DNA of 18,402 nucleotides, taken from NCBI GenBank assembly GCA_003646745.1, contig QMLM01000008.1, positions 1 through 18,402 on the forward strand, written 5' to 3'. The notes under the pieces were generated by a model. That model saw only the letters and a program-made list of their open reading frames with translations. It searched no databases and was not told where the DNA came from. Origin of the DNA: Deltaproteobacteria bacterium (GTDB lineage: Bacteria > Desulfobacterota > B13-G15 > RBG-16-54-18). Each line of letters opens with the position of its first letter. The first letter of the stretch is position 1. A program made the position numbers and the translations under genes. Of the stretch, positions 1-7,606 are shown piece after piece.

Positions 1-1
1 A

Positions 2-805
2 GCTAAAGGGAAGGCTATATGTGGCTTCTGTATTACCGAGCCCGACGCTGGATCGGATGTGGCCAGTGCCCGGACAGTGGCGGTAAAAAAAGGTGAGAAG
101 TATGTCCTAAGCGGCTCAAAGATATTTATCACCAATGGGACCATAGCCGACTTTTTATTGGTCTTTGCCCTTACTAACCCCGACAACCCCATTCATAAAA
201 GGCACAGCATATTCATCTTAGATACCTCTGTCTCAGGATTCGAGGCCGATAAGATAAAGGGTAAGATGGGGATAAGGGCCTCGGATACCGCCGAGATCAG
301 CCTTCACGACGTGGAGGTTCCAGTGGGAAACCTGGTGGGAGTTGAGGGGGAGGGTTTTAAGCAGCTCATGAGTTTTTTTAACGTGACCAGACCTTTTGTG
401 GCCGCACAAGGGGTAGGTGTTGCTCAGGGAGCCCTGGAGAAGATTATCTCTCATGTAAGAGAGAGAAAGCAGTTTGGAAAGCCACTAGCGGAGTTTGAAT
501 TCATTCAGTTTAAGGTGGCTGAGCTGGCTACAGAGATCGAGGCTGCTAGAAACCTCTACATGAAGGCCGCTCTTGCTGTCGACAAGGGGAAGTCCGATCC
601 CCTTCTCAGCTCTATGGCCAAGTGGTATGCAGGGGAGGTGGGGGTGAAGGCAAGCAATTGGGCCGTGCAACTTCATGGCGGATATGGTTACATCAGGGAA
701 TATGGGGTGGAAAAATTCTATAGAGACGCCAAGATCGTGGAGATCTATGAGGGGGCTAAGGAGATAGAGAAGCTGCTGATTGGGAGGAAGCTATTGAGGG
801 TTTAA
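2..805 (+). CDS. Acyl-CoA dehydrogenase, C-terminal part (5' end outside window)
   Basis: FAD-dependent oxidation of an acyl-CoA to the 2,3-enoyl-CoA, with electrons normally passed to ETF. The frame is open from base 2, so the GTG at 59 is not the start. About 267 residues are visible of a usual ~380, so roughly 110 N-terminal residues lie off the window. Seen in order: the middle-domain FAD/substrate signature ITEPDAGSD, then FITNG, then the C-terminal helical domain with RKQFGKPLAEFEFIQFK, QLHGGYGYIREYGVEKFYRD, and IYEGAKEIEKLLIGRKLL near the end. The Glu of IYEG is at the position of the catalytic base in short- and medium-chain enzymes. Substrate cannot be told; cyclic, aromatic-derived and straight-chain acyl-CoAs are all possible. 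It converges with the acyl-CoA ligase gene, 44 nt away, which supports a shared catabolic role. Confidence 0.93.
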   Translation, partial: AKGKAICGFCITEPDAGSDVASARTVAVKKGEKYVLSGSKIFITNGTIADFLLVFALTNPDNPIHKRHSIFILDTSVSGFEADKIKGKMGIRASDTAEISLHDVEVPVGNLVGVEGEGFKQLMSFFNVTRPFVAAQGVGVAQGALEKIISHVRERKQFGKPLAEFEFIQFKVAELATEIEAARNLYMKAALAVDKGKSDPLLSSMAKWYAGEVGVKASNWAVQLHGGYGYIREYGVEKFYRDAKIVEIYEGAKEIEKLLIGRKLLRV

Positions 806-839
806 CACCTTTCGAAGATTCTTGCCGCTTTTACCGAGA

Positions 840-871
840 TGGAAGGAGGTTATGCCTCCTCCAACTTTTTT
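840..871 (+). terminator. Intrinsic terminator of the acyl-CoA dehydrogenase gene
   Basis: Stem TGG-(A)-AGGAGG, loop TTATG, then CCTCCT-CCA, with a single bulged A. Two bases later comes a run of six T (866-871). It lies 35 nt after the dehydrogenase stop codon and overlaps the last codons of the convergent ligase gene, so terminator and coding sequence share bases. There is no T run on the opposite side, so it appears to act only on + transcripts. Confidence 0.6.
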
Positions 872-2487
872 CGCTCCTCCGCCCTCAGCTCTCTTCTCAG
901 GATCTTCCCCACCTTGGACTTGGGCAGCATGTCTCGAAACTCTATGTATTGAGGGACCTTGTAGGGGACGAGGCGTTCCCTGCACCACCTGATCAGGTCG
1001 TAGGCACTTACCCCCTTTACATCTTCCTTGAGGACTACAAAGGCCTTGATCCTTTCACCCACCTTTTCATCCGGAATACCCACGACACAAGAGGCTATCA
1101 CTGCGTGGTGTTCCTGTAGAACCGCTTCTATCTCCGAAGCGGCCACCCTGTAACCCTTGTGCTTGATCGTATCAACGGACCTATCCAGATAGAAGAGCCA
1201 CTCCTCTCTGTCTATACGCACTATGTCTCTGGTCCTGTACCAAAGTCTACCCTCCACCTCGATAAAACATTCGGCAGTCTCCTCAGGTTTATTCCAGTAG
1301 GCCCTAACCATATGTTCTGAAGAGACCAGCAGCTCCCCTGGTTCGCCAAGGGGAGCAGGCTTCAAGGTATCGGGGTCCACAAGCTTGACCCTTTGTAGGG
1401 GCGTAATTTTGCCCGCACTTCCCACAGGAGCCTCTTCACCCATAGGTGTCAGCGAAACCCGGCCGCAGGTTTCTGTCGTGCCATATCCCGTATATATGGG
1501 CTTTCCGAATTTCTTTTGCCATCTCTCGGCCACCTCTACGGGCAGCACATCACCACCACAGAAGCAATATTTAAGTGAGCTCAAATCGTAATAGTCCACC
1601 CTGTCATGCTCCAAGATCATGCGGTACATCGCTGGAACCCCAAATAAAGTCAATGCCTTATTTCTTTGAACATGGTCCATTAGACCGTCTAGGTTGACTC
1701 TGGGCAGCAATATCAAGGTGTCTCCAGAAAGTAATGCCCCCAGCCCCATTGCCTGACCTAGGATATGAAAGAGCGGTCCACCCTGTATTACTATATCCTC
1801 ACCTCTAGGAATATAGCGTTCGCTCATTGATCTTTGCTCGGCTACACTTTCCAGAAAAACGATGTTCGTATAAGGTACCCCCTTGGGGAGACCGGTAGTT
1901 CCACCGGTGTAAAGCATCTCAACCATCTCTTCGCCTTCCGTTTTAAGAGGTGGTAAGGAAGAGGTGCGACCGTCCTTAAGTAGGCCCTTAAAGGTGTAGA
2001 TCCCCTCCCCCGAGGCGAACTTTCCCTTGGGTATTTTGTTAAACCCTCGGCCTATGAGCCTTTTCCACCAGGGCAGGAGTTCCCCCACATTGGTTACAAT
2101 CACCCTCTTTAGGTCGGTTTCGGGAAGGATTTGAGCCACGTATCCAAAGTTGGTATCGAGGCAGAAGATCGTAGTAGTTCCGCTGTCATTGGCCATATAA
2201 ATGAGGTCAACCGGGGTGTAGATGGGCGAAATCGGTATGGCCAAAGCACCAACCCTCAGAAGCGCCAGCCAGGCGATCACCCATTGAGGGCAATTGGGGA
2301 GATAGATGATAGCTCTATCCCCTTTTGCCACGCCCAGGGTGTGCAGCGCTGCAGCCAAACTCTCAGCAGCCTCCCGCAACTGTGAGTAGGTGTACTTTTT
2401 ATCGAGATAGATCAAAGCCGGCCTCTCTGAGAAGTCTTTGGTTACCATCTCAAACTGTTTGTAGATCGAACCAACGGATATCTCCAC
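850..2487 (-). CDS. AMP-forming acyl-CoA ligase (long-chain fatty-acid/aryl-CoA synthetase family)
   Basis: Activates a carboxylic acid to its CoA thioester via an acyl-AMP, consuming ATP. The 545 residues have the usual adenylate-forming order: P-loop YTGGTTGLPKG (193-203), YGTTET (335-340), TRD with Asp421, the hinge region LDRSVDTIKHKGYRV (434-448), and the C-terminal catalytic Lys528 in PKSKVGKIL. The hinge reads DR-SVD where many relatives have GR-xKD, a minor change. No signal peptide or membrane segment, so cytoplasmic. The start is GTG at 2487, preceded by a good GGGGGGAG site with a 4-nt gap. It lies 11 nt after livF and is the last gene of the transporter operon, implying that the imported compound is activated by this enzyme. 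The exact substrate is unknown. Confidence 0.92.
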   Translation of the reverse strand: MEISVGSIYKQFEMVTKDFSERPALIYLDKKYTYSQLREAAESLAAALHTLGVAKGDRAIIYLPNCPQWVIAWLALLRVGALAIPISPIYTPVDLIYMANDSGTTTIFCLDTNFGYVAQILPETDLKRVIVTNVGELLPWWKRLIGRGFNKIPKGKFASGEGIYTFKGLLKDGRTSSLPPLKTEGEEMVEMLYTGGTTGLPKGVPYTNIVFLESVAEQRSMSERYIPRGEDIVIQGGPLFHILGQAMGLGALLSGDTLILLPRVNLDGLMDHVQRNKALTLFGVPAMYRMILEHDRVDYYDLSSLKYCFCGGDVLPVEVAERWQKKFGKPIYTGYGTTETCGRVSLTPMGEEAPVGSAGKITPLQRVKLVDPDTLKPAPLGEPGELLVSSEHMVRAYWNKPEETAECFIEVEGRLWYRTRDIVRIDREEWLFYLDRSVDTIKHKGYRVAASEIEAVLQEHHAVIASCVVGIPDEKVGERIKAFVVLKEDVKGVSAYDLIRWCRERLVPYKVPQYIEFRDMLPKSKVGKILRRELRAEERKKLEEA

Positions 2488-2498
2488 GTCTCTCCCCC

Positions 2499-3242
2499 CT
2501 AAAGGCCAAAATAGGCTGCCTTTACCTCTGGGTTGTCCATCAGCTCTTTCCCTGTACCGGTCAGAATCAAAGTGCCGTTTTCTATAACATAGCCCCGATC
2601 AATTATAGGCAGAAGAGGTCTGGCGAACTGCTCCGTCACCAAGATGGTGACCCCTTCCTCTCGAATCTCTTTTATCGCTCTAATCAAGTCTTGTTGCATG
2701 GCTGGAGAGAGCCCCAGAAGGGGTTCGTCCATGAGCAGTAACCGAGGCTTTGTCATCAAGGCCATCCCTATGGCGAGCATCTGTTGTTCTCCGCCGCTAC
2801 AAAATCCGGCCTTTCTCTTCCTTAACTCTTTCAGACGAGGAAAGACGGTATAAACGAATTCAAAGCTCTTCTTTATCTGTGGATCTTTACGCAGGTATGT
2901 GGCTATCTTGAGGTTTTCCTCCACAGTGCTATCGGGGAAGACGGGATGTCTTTCCCTGCTCAGGACGATCCCCTTTTTGACCCTCTCACTGGGTTTGGTA
3001 TCCGTTATATCTTCTCCCTCGAACCTGATCTCACCGAGCACAGTGATCCTCTCACCTCCTTTGCGGTCCTCCTTTTTCTTCATATCAATGATCAATCCTG
3101 AGATGGTGTTCATCAGGGTGGTCTTGCCAGCGCTGTTTGAACCGAGAACCCCGACGATCTTCCCTCTATGAACTTCGAGGCTTAAGTCGTTTATGGCCAA
3201 AGCGTTCTCGAAAAAGACCATGAGGTTTTTTATTTCAAGCAT
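2499..3242 (-). CDS. livF: LIV-type ABC transporter ATP-binding protein LivF
   Basis: One of two ATPases powering uptake by the LivHM permease pair, at the inner face of the membrane. The 247 residues carry Walker A GSNSAGKT (34-41), signature CSGGEQQ (148-154, Cys replacing the usual Leu) and Walker B LLLMDEP (168-174). EQF stands where other ABC ATPases have the H-loop, and LivF proteins commonly lack that His. A Lys/Arg-rich insert (about 52-67, MKKKEDRKGGER) lengthens the N-terminal half compared with typical LivF of about 235 residues. I start at ATG 3242, one base after the livG stop (TGA-G-ATG), with a GAGGGGG site 9-10 nt upstream. A TTG at 3266 would add eight residues inside livG and is less likely. 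Confidence 0.92.
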   Translation of the reverse strand: MLEIKNLMVFFENALAINDLSLEVHRGKIVGVLGSNSAGKTTLMNTISGLIIDMKKKEDRKGGERITVLGEIRFEGEDITDTKPSERVKKGIVLSRERHPVFPDSTVEENLKIATYLRKDPQIKKSFEFVYTVFPRLKELRKRKAGFCSGGEQQMLAIGMALMTKPRLLLMDEPLLGLSPAMQQDLIRAIKEIREEGVTILVTEQFARPLLPIIDRGYVIENGTLILTGTGKELMDNPEVKAAYFGL

Positions 3243-3243
3243 C

Positions 3244-4002
3244 TCAAGTTTCCCCCTCACTTCCAAGGTAAGCCGCCTTGACCTCTTCCTTTTTCATCAC
3301 CTGGTGAGGGGGGCCATCGGCGATCTTTCTACCGAAATTGAGCACGATTACTCGATTAGCGATCCGAAACAGCTCCTTTAATCTATGCTCCACCATGATG
3401 ATGCTTAAGCCGCCTTCATTTAATCTCTCAATTATAGGCAGTGTGCTGGCAACCTCTGACATGGACATCCCCGAGAAGAGTTCATCTAAGATGAGCAGAT
3501 CTGGCCGTAGGGCAAGACAACGGGCCAGTTCAAGGCGTTTTAGATAACCATGGGGGAGGCTTGCAGCCATCTTGTAGGGGACAAAGGAGTCGCGTTCAAA
3601 CCCCACTTCTTCCAGAAGATCAACAGCCATGTCATCTCTTTCACCGTATTTACCCCCCCTCAATTTCTTTACCCGTGGGGAATAGAGGGGAATTATAAGG
3701 TTCTTGAAGGCAGGCAGTTGATAAAAGGGTCTCACCATCTGGAAGGTCCTGGCGATCCCCAGTTCGGCTATCTTGTAAGGCATCTTACCCGTGATCTCTT
3801 TACCTTGGTAGATTACCTTTCCAGAGTCAGGCCGCACAAAGCCCGTGATCAGATTGACCAGCGTGGTCTTCCCTGAGCCGTTGGGACCTATGATCCCGAG
3901 GAGCTCTCCCTTCTCCAAGTGGAAGCTCACCCCATCCACCGCCACCACTCCGCCAAAGCTCTTGCTTACCCTTTCGACGGTCAAAATTGTGCTATCTTCC
4001 AT
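3244..4002 (-). CDS. livG: LIV-type ABC transporter ATP-binding protein LivG
   Basis: Second ATPase of the transporter, 252 residues. Walker A GPNGSGKT (39-46), Q-loop FQMVRPF, and the H-loop in VEH (His206) are intact. The C-terminus KAAYLG is typical of LivG/LivF. Two motifs are off consensus: the ABC signature is SLPHGYLKRLELA (about 149-160) instead of LSxGQQRRLEIA, and Walker B reads LLILDELFSGMS (169-180) instead of LLLLDEPxAGLN. The catalytic Glu after the Walker B Asp is kept. The start is ATG 4002, one base after the livM stop (TAG-A-ATG). The 4083 ATG would place 27 unrelated residues inside livM. Translational coupling to livM is likely. Confidence 0.92.
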   Translation of the reverse strand: MEDSTILTVERVSKSFGGVVAVDGVSFHLEKGELLGIIGPNGSGKTTLVNLITGFVRPDSGKVIYQGKEITGKMPYKIAELGIARTFQMVRPFYQLPAFKNLIIPLYSPRVKKLRGGKYGERDDMAVDLLEEVGFERDSFVPYKMAASLPHGYLKRLELARCLALRPDLLILDELFSGMSMSEVASTLPIIERLNEGGLSIIMVEHRLKELFRIANRVIVLNFGRKIADGPPHQVMKKEEVKAAYLGSEGET

Positions 4003-4003
4003 T

Positions 4004-5020
4004 CTATCCAACTTCCACCAGCCTTTCGAATTGGTGATACTTTCTCTGTATATAGTGAAAGATACCCTCAGGCAGGCCAACAACGCAGATAATGAGGATC
4101 GTGGAGTAGAAGACCACTCTCAAGGTCCCGAAAGCGCGCAAGATCTCAGACAGAGGCACCAGGATAAAGGCGCCTAAGGTGGGACCGGCGAAGGAGCCGA
4201 CCCCACCGAGAACAGCGCAGGTCAGAGGCAGGATGGAATAATCCAAGGCAAAGGCAGGCATGCCTACGAACTGATAGTAATGCGTCATAAAAGCACCGGC
4301 AAAGGCTCCCGCCACACCAGCAATGAAAACTGCTTGAGCCTTTAATTTGTAGATATTAATCGCTCCGCTCATGACCGCCCTGTCATTATCCCTGATCCCC
4401 TGTAGAACCAACCCGTAATCCTCGTTTATCAACCTGCGAAAGCCGAAAAGGCATATCAATAAAGCCACGACGGGCACGTACAGTTCAAACCATATGCCGG
4501 GCAGGGGAGAGAGGCCACTCATCCCCACATTGCCTCCAAGAATTTTAGTCGTCTCAATAAATCGAGCGAGCAGTAAAGGTAACGTTAAAGTGACTATTGC
4601 AAAATATATCCCTCTTAGCCTCAGCACGGGCAAGAGCAAAAGGGTACAGAAAAGCGCCCCACCCAAAGTACCTAAGGGAATGGTTAAGAAAGGTGGCCAT
4701 CCGAAGCTATGGTTCAAAAAACCTGTCAAATAGGCCCCTGCACCAAAGAAAAGTGCTTGACCTAAACACACCAACCCAACAGAAGCCATCAAATCCCAAC
4801 TCAAGGCAAGTAGGGCAATGGCACAGGTGACAACTAAGACCTTCTCCCAGTACAACCCCACTACTCCCTTCAACAGCGGCAAACTGAGCAAGGCAATGAC
4901 CGGCAGAACTCTGGGCAACAGCAGATATAACATCTCCCTATAAGATGAGAGGGCGAATATATCCTCACATCTGGCCTTTATTCCTCGATCCAGTCGTTCC
5001 TTTCGGTATCGGACTGACAT
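4004..5020 (-). CDS. livM: LIV-type ABC transporter permease LivM
   Basis: Inner-membrane permease, 338 residues. A roughly 30-residue polar N-terminus is followed by many hydrophobic segments, about eight or more. The family cytoplasmic loop GIRDNDRAVMSGAINIYKLK, thought to contact the ATPases, is clear, as are GQALFFGAGAYLTG, RLRGIYFAIVTL and GGVGSFAGPTLGAF, all hallmarks of the LivM side of the BPD_transp_2 family. ATG 5020 directly follows the livH stop codon with no gap, and the 3' end is one base from livG. Partner of LivH. The operon context with an acyl-CoA ligase suggests the cargo is a carboxylic acid rather than leucine, but the sequence does not identify it. Confidence 0.92.
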   Translation of the reverse strand: MSVRYRKERLDRGIKARCEDIFALSSYREMLYLLLPRVLPVIALLSLPLLKGVVGLYWEKVLVVTCAIALLALSWDLMASVGLVCLGQALFFGAGAYLTGFLNHSFGWPPFLTIPLGTLGGALFCTLLLLPVLRLRGIYFAIVTLTLPLLLARFIETTKILGGNVGMSGLSPLPGIWFELYVPVVALLICLFGFRRLINEDYGLVLQGIRDNDRAVMSGAINIYKLKAQAVFIAGVAGAFAGAFMTHYYQFVGMPAFALDYSILPLTCAVLGGVGSFAGPTLGAFILVPLSEILRAFGTLRVVFYSTILIICVVGLPEGIFHYIQRKYHQFERLVEVG

Positions 5021-5893
5021 TTAGACCCTCTCCTCCAGCTCTTTGAACTTGCCGAAGAGCCCCGAGGGCTTTATCGCAAGGACCAAGACTATCGCCGCCA
5101 GATAGACCACCATCATCCACTCCGGGGCAAGGTACATCCCGGTGATGACCTGGGCGTATCCGAGGATTAGGCTTCCTATAAGGATCCCTGGGACGCTCTC
5201 CAACCCCCCTATGATCCCCACCGCCACCGCTATGAGCAAAACGTCATAGCCCACGTTTATCGAGATTATCCCCAAGGGGAGGATCGCTATGGCTGCCACA
5301 GCGGCCATAGCCGACCCCAGGGCCAAACTGAGGGCAGCCGTCCAATCTGATTCTATCCCCAACGAAATGGCAGTACGCTCGTTTTGGGCTATCCCCCTAA
5401 ATGACAACCCAATCCTCGTGTGATGGGTGAAGAAGTATAAGAAGATAACCAAGGCCAATCCAATGCCGATGATGAAGAGGCGTTGATAATCCAGGGGTAC
5501 CCCAAATATTTCCACCCTGCCCTTCATAAAACAAGGTAGGGTAAACTCGTACGTGACAAATCCCATCCAACGGAAGAACTCCAGCATCCCAGCCCCCAGG
5601 GCGAAGGTGGCAATGACCTCGGATAACGCTATCCCCCTGACCCGCAAAAGGATTACCCAGTATGTGAGAAACCCCAAAAGCCCGGCTACAGCTACTGTAA
5701 TCAACATCGCCAGAGCAAAGGGCAACCCTAAATAGTTGAGGAGCATCCAGGTAAGGTAACCACTGAGGAGATAAAAACCACCGTAAGCGAAATTGGCCAC
5801 CCCACTGATACCGAAGGTGAGACTAAAGCCCATAGCTATCAGGGCCAAAATCACGCTGTTTACTAAACCGTACACGAGGATGCTGGTTGTCAT
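5021..5893 (-). CDS. livH: LIV-type ABC transporter permease LivH
   Basis: Inner-membrane permease, 290 residues, the usual length. Motifs of the LivH branch: the N-terminal pore helix followed by GVANFAYGGFYLLSGYL, RGIALSEVIATFALG, the ATPase-contact loop FRGIAQNERTAISLGIE, and the late VAVGIIGGLESVPGILIGSL. Start ATG 5893 has only a weak purine stretch (AAGAGTG) ahead of it, and a strong hairpin (5913-5941) lies just upstream in the transcript, so expression is probably lower than that of the binding protein. Its stop codon abuts the livM start. Confidence 0.92.
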   Translation of the reverse strand: MTTSILVYGLVNSVILALIAMGFSLTFGISGVANFAYGGFYLLSGYLTWMLLNYLGLPFALAMLITVAVAGLLGFLTYWVILLRVRGIALSEVIATFALGAGMLEFFRWMGFVTYEFTLPCFMKGRVEIFGVPLDYQRLFIIGIGLALVIFLYFFTHHTRIGLSFRGIAQNERTAISLGIESDWTAALSLALGSAMAAVAAIAILPLGIISINVGYDVLLIAVAVGIIGGLESVPGILIGSLILGYAQVITGMYLAPEWMMVVYLAAIVLVLAIKPSGLFGKFKELEERV

Positions 5894-5912
5894 TTTTCAC
5901 TCTTTTATAAAA

Positions 5913-5941
5913 GGGGCGATCTTTGCTGGGAAGATCGCCCC
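5913..5941 (-). terminator. Intercistronic hairpin / leaky terminator between binding-protein gene and livH
   Basis: A perfect 11-bp inverted repeat, GGGGCGATCTT with its complement, around a 7-nt loop. On the - transcript it is followed by CCCC-TTTTAT, a short U tract. It begins 22 nt after the binding-protein stop codon and ends about 20 nt before livH. Such elements commonly reduce read-through or protect the 3' end of the upstream message, giving excess binding protein over permease. Which of these applies here is an inference. Confidence 0.65.
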
Positions 5942-5963
5942 ATAAAAGGTTTAGCTCATTTTT

Positions 5964-7236
5964 TTATTTCATATAAGGGGGAAGTTCAATCTTACTCTCT
6001 GCAACCACCTCCGGGAAGACGGGGATCCTCACCCCTGGCTTTCTCCATTGGAAAGCGCAGCCTAAGGCCGTCTCTTTAGGGTCAAAGCCATAGACTACCT
6101 GATGGTCTTTGGCGAACCTTATCCTTCCGACAACCCCTGTCAGGTCTGTTTTTTCCAGAGCGCTGACAATGGCATCTGGTTCGAGAGTCCCGGCACGCTT
6201 GATAGCATCGGCTATAATATAGACCGAATCATAGCTCGGTCCTGGGCCATGACCAGAGAGTATGACCCTTGCCTTCTCCCCCCACCTTTTGCCGAAATTC
6301 TTATTAAAGGCCACAGATTTTGGCACTGCCTTTACAGGGATTGGCCCGATCTCGAAGAGGAAGTTGACCATCCCCTCCACCTCTCCCTCAAAGACGTCCC
6401 AAGCATTGCCTGGAGCAACAGGGCTGATGAAGCCACAAAGGAGGGCCGGGACTTTCATGGCACGCGCCTGCTTTAGCAGGATGCCACTCTGGGGCATGTC
6501 AAAGATGGGCACCACTACTTGGGCCTTTTTAGCCCGCACCTTGATCAGAGAGGGAGAAAAGTCGCTGGCACCTAAAGGATAGGCATCGAAACCAGTTACT
6601 TCCCAACCATGTCCTTTGTACCATTTTTCCAGACCTTTACCGGTCGCCTGAGCCCATAAAGTGTCCTGTACTATAAGGTATGCCTTGTTGAAACCGAACT
6701 CTTTGTTCAGAAATCCCATCGCTCCTTGCAGATATTTGACAAAGTAGATGGCATTAAGGCAGTTTCGAAACATGTACTTATATTGGTCGTAGTTCTCCAC
6801 AATTTTTTTCTGGAATGCTGGGGTCATGGCTATTGAGCAAATGTAAGGAATCTTATACTTGGCGATAAGGTCCATTGACGCCATCAATATCTCGGAGCGG
6901 AAGGCACCCAACACAATAGCGTGGGGTTTCTTCTCCAATATGAGCTTCTCGACCGCTGTCAAGGCGTCGTGGACAGGGATGCCGGGTTCATGCTCTCGCG
7001 TGTCTATGGAATAGGCCTTTAATGGACGCCTCTTGCCGCCTACCAATACCCCCCCCTTTGGCGTTTATCTCCTCTACCGCCATCTGCACGGCCATCCACC
7101 CATCTCTCCCCTCGATAGAACCCAGGGCTGTAGGAACCCCAATTACGATAGGTTCGGCTGCTGATGCCGGATAGCTGGGAGAGACAACCAAAATAATTGC
7201 AAGGAGCGATGCCCAAATTAATATCCCCTTTTTCAT
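5964..7236 (-). pseudogene. LIV-type periplasmic substrate-binding protein, frameshifted at a G8 tract
   Basis: Would capture the ligand in the periplasm and deliver it to LivHM. Frame 1 (7236 to 6988) holds a signal peptide (MKKG, hydrophobic core, cleavage likely after ASA), AAEPIVIGVPTALGS, and VEEINAKGG. It then shifts within eight G (7056-7049) and ends after about 82 residues. The adjoining frame continues directly as VLVGGKRRPLKAYSIDTRE and runs to a normal end at 5964. Removing one G would join the two into about 423 residues, the usual length. Family features on both sides include GAFRSEI, DFSPSLIKVRAKKAQVVV, SYDSVYIIADAIKRAG, and GVVGRIRF. The ATG at 7236 has a strong AAAGGAGG site 7 nt upstream. 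A base-call or assembly slip at the homopolymer, a true mutation, or slippage-based switching are all possible; the well-preserved downstream frame argues against old decay. Confidence 0.88.
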
Positions 7237-7424
7237 GATTTTCCCTCCTTTAAAGTTAGAGGTTTATTAAGAGACCTCTCTCCCCTAAGTTCCTTTATTT
7301 CCTTTTCCTTTCACCCCCCTTCCGTCTCGAAGTTTAAATTTGGCCCTATCTGCTCATATTTAATCCCCAAAAGCTTATGTTTCTGCTTTAATACCCTTTT
7401 TGAAAATTAAATAGAAGTGGGGTT
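7237..7424 (-). other. Long 5' leader of the transporter operon
   Basis: Between the predicted promoter and the binding-protein ATG lie about 188 untranslated bases, purine-rich in the half next to the gene. They contain a modest hairpin (AGAGGT with ACCTCT, about 7258-7279) just ahead of the ribosome site AAAGGAGG (7251-7244). No known riboswitch architecture was recognised and no convincing small ORF was found. The remainder of the gap up to 7606 holds the two divergent promoters described separately. Confidence 0.35.
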
Positions 7425-7430
7425 TGAACT

Positions 7431-7459
7431 GTTATAATAAACTGGTGTTCTTATGTCAA
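7431..7459 (-). promoter_or_regulatory. Sigma70-type promoter for the transporter/acyl-CoA ligase operon
   Basis: On the - strand: -35 TTGACA (7459-7454), 17-nt spacer, -10 TATAAC (7436-7431). This is a perfect -35 and a near-perfect -10 at ideal spacing. The expected start of transcription is around 7424. It is the strongest promoter match noticed in the gap. Confidence 0.65.
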
Positions 7460-7529
7460 TACTTATAACCTCCTTCACTTTGGAAGGGATATGGAAATAT
7501 CTGCCAGGCAGGATATTGTATGAGCAACC

Positions 7530-7558
7530 TTGAACGACTTTCCTCATCGTGATATCTT
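7530..7558 (+). promoter_or_regulatory. Possible promoter for cinA
   Basis: TTGAAC (7530-7535), 17-nt spacer, TATCTT (7553-7558), giving a start around 7565 and a leader of about 42 nt before the cinA TTG. The match to consensus is moderate. Confidence 0.4.
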
Positions 7559-7606
7559 TTTCAAAGCAAAAAGGGTTTTCACAATAACAAAAGAACAGAG
7601 GAGACA

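Noticed and set aside
59..805. Acyl-CoA dehydrogenase starting at GTG 59
   Set aside because: The same frame is open to base 2 and encodes the essential FAD-domain motif ITEPDAGSD before 59, so the gene is truncated by the window edge rather than starting there.
4003..4083. ATG 4083 as start of livG
   Set aside because: It adds 27 residues unlike any LivG and lies in livM; ATG 4002, directly after the livM stop, fits the operon spacing.
7340..7357. Sigma54-like TTTGGCCCTATCTGCTC
   Set aside because: The GG and GC elements are 8 nt apart instead of the required 10.
7492..7516. Imperfect hairpin ATATCTGCC/GGCAGGATAT as a cinA regulatory structure
   Set aside because: One-base centre and a bulge make a weak structure; it lies upstream of the predicted cinA start of transcription and no function can be supported.
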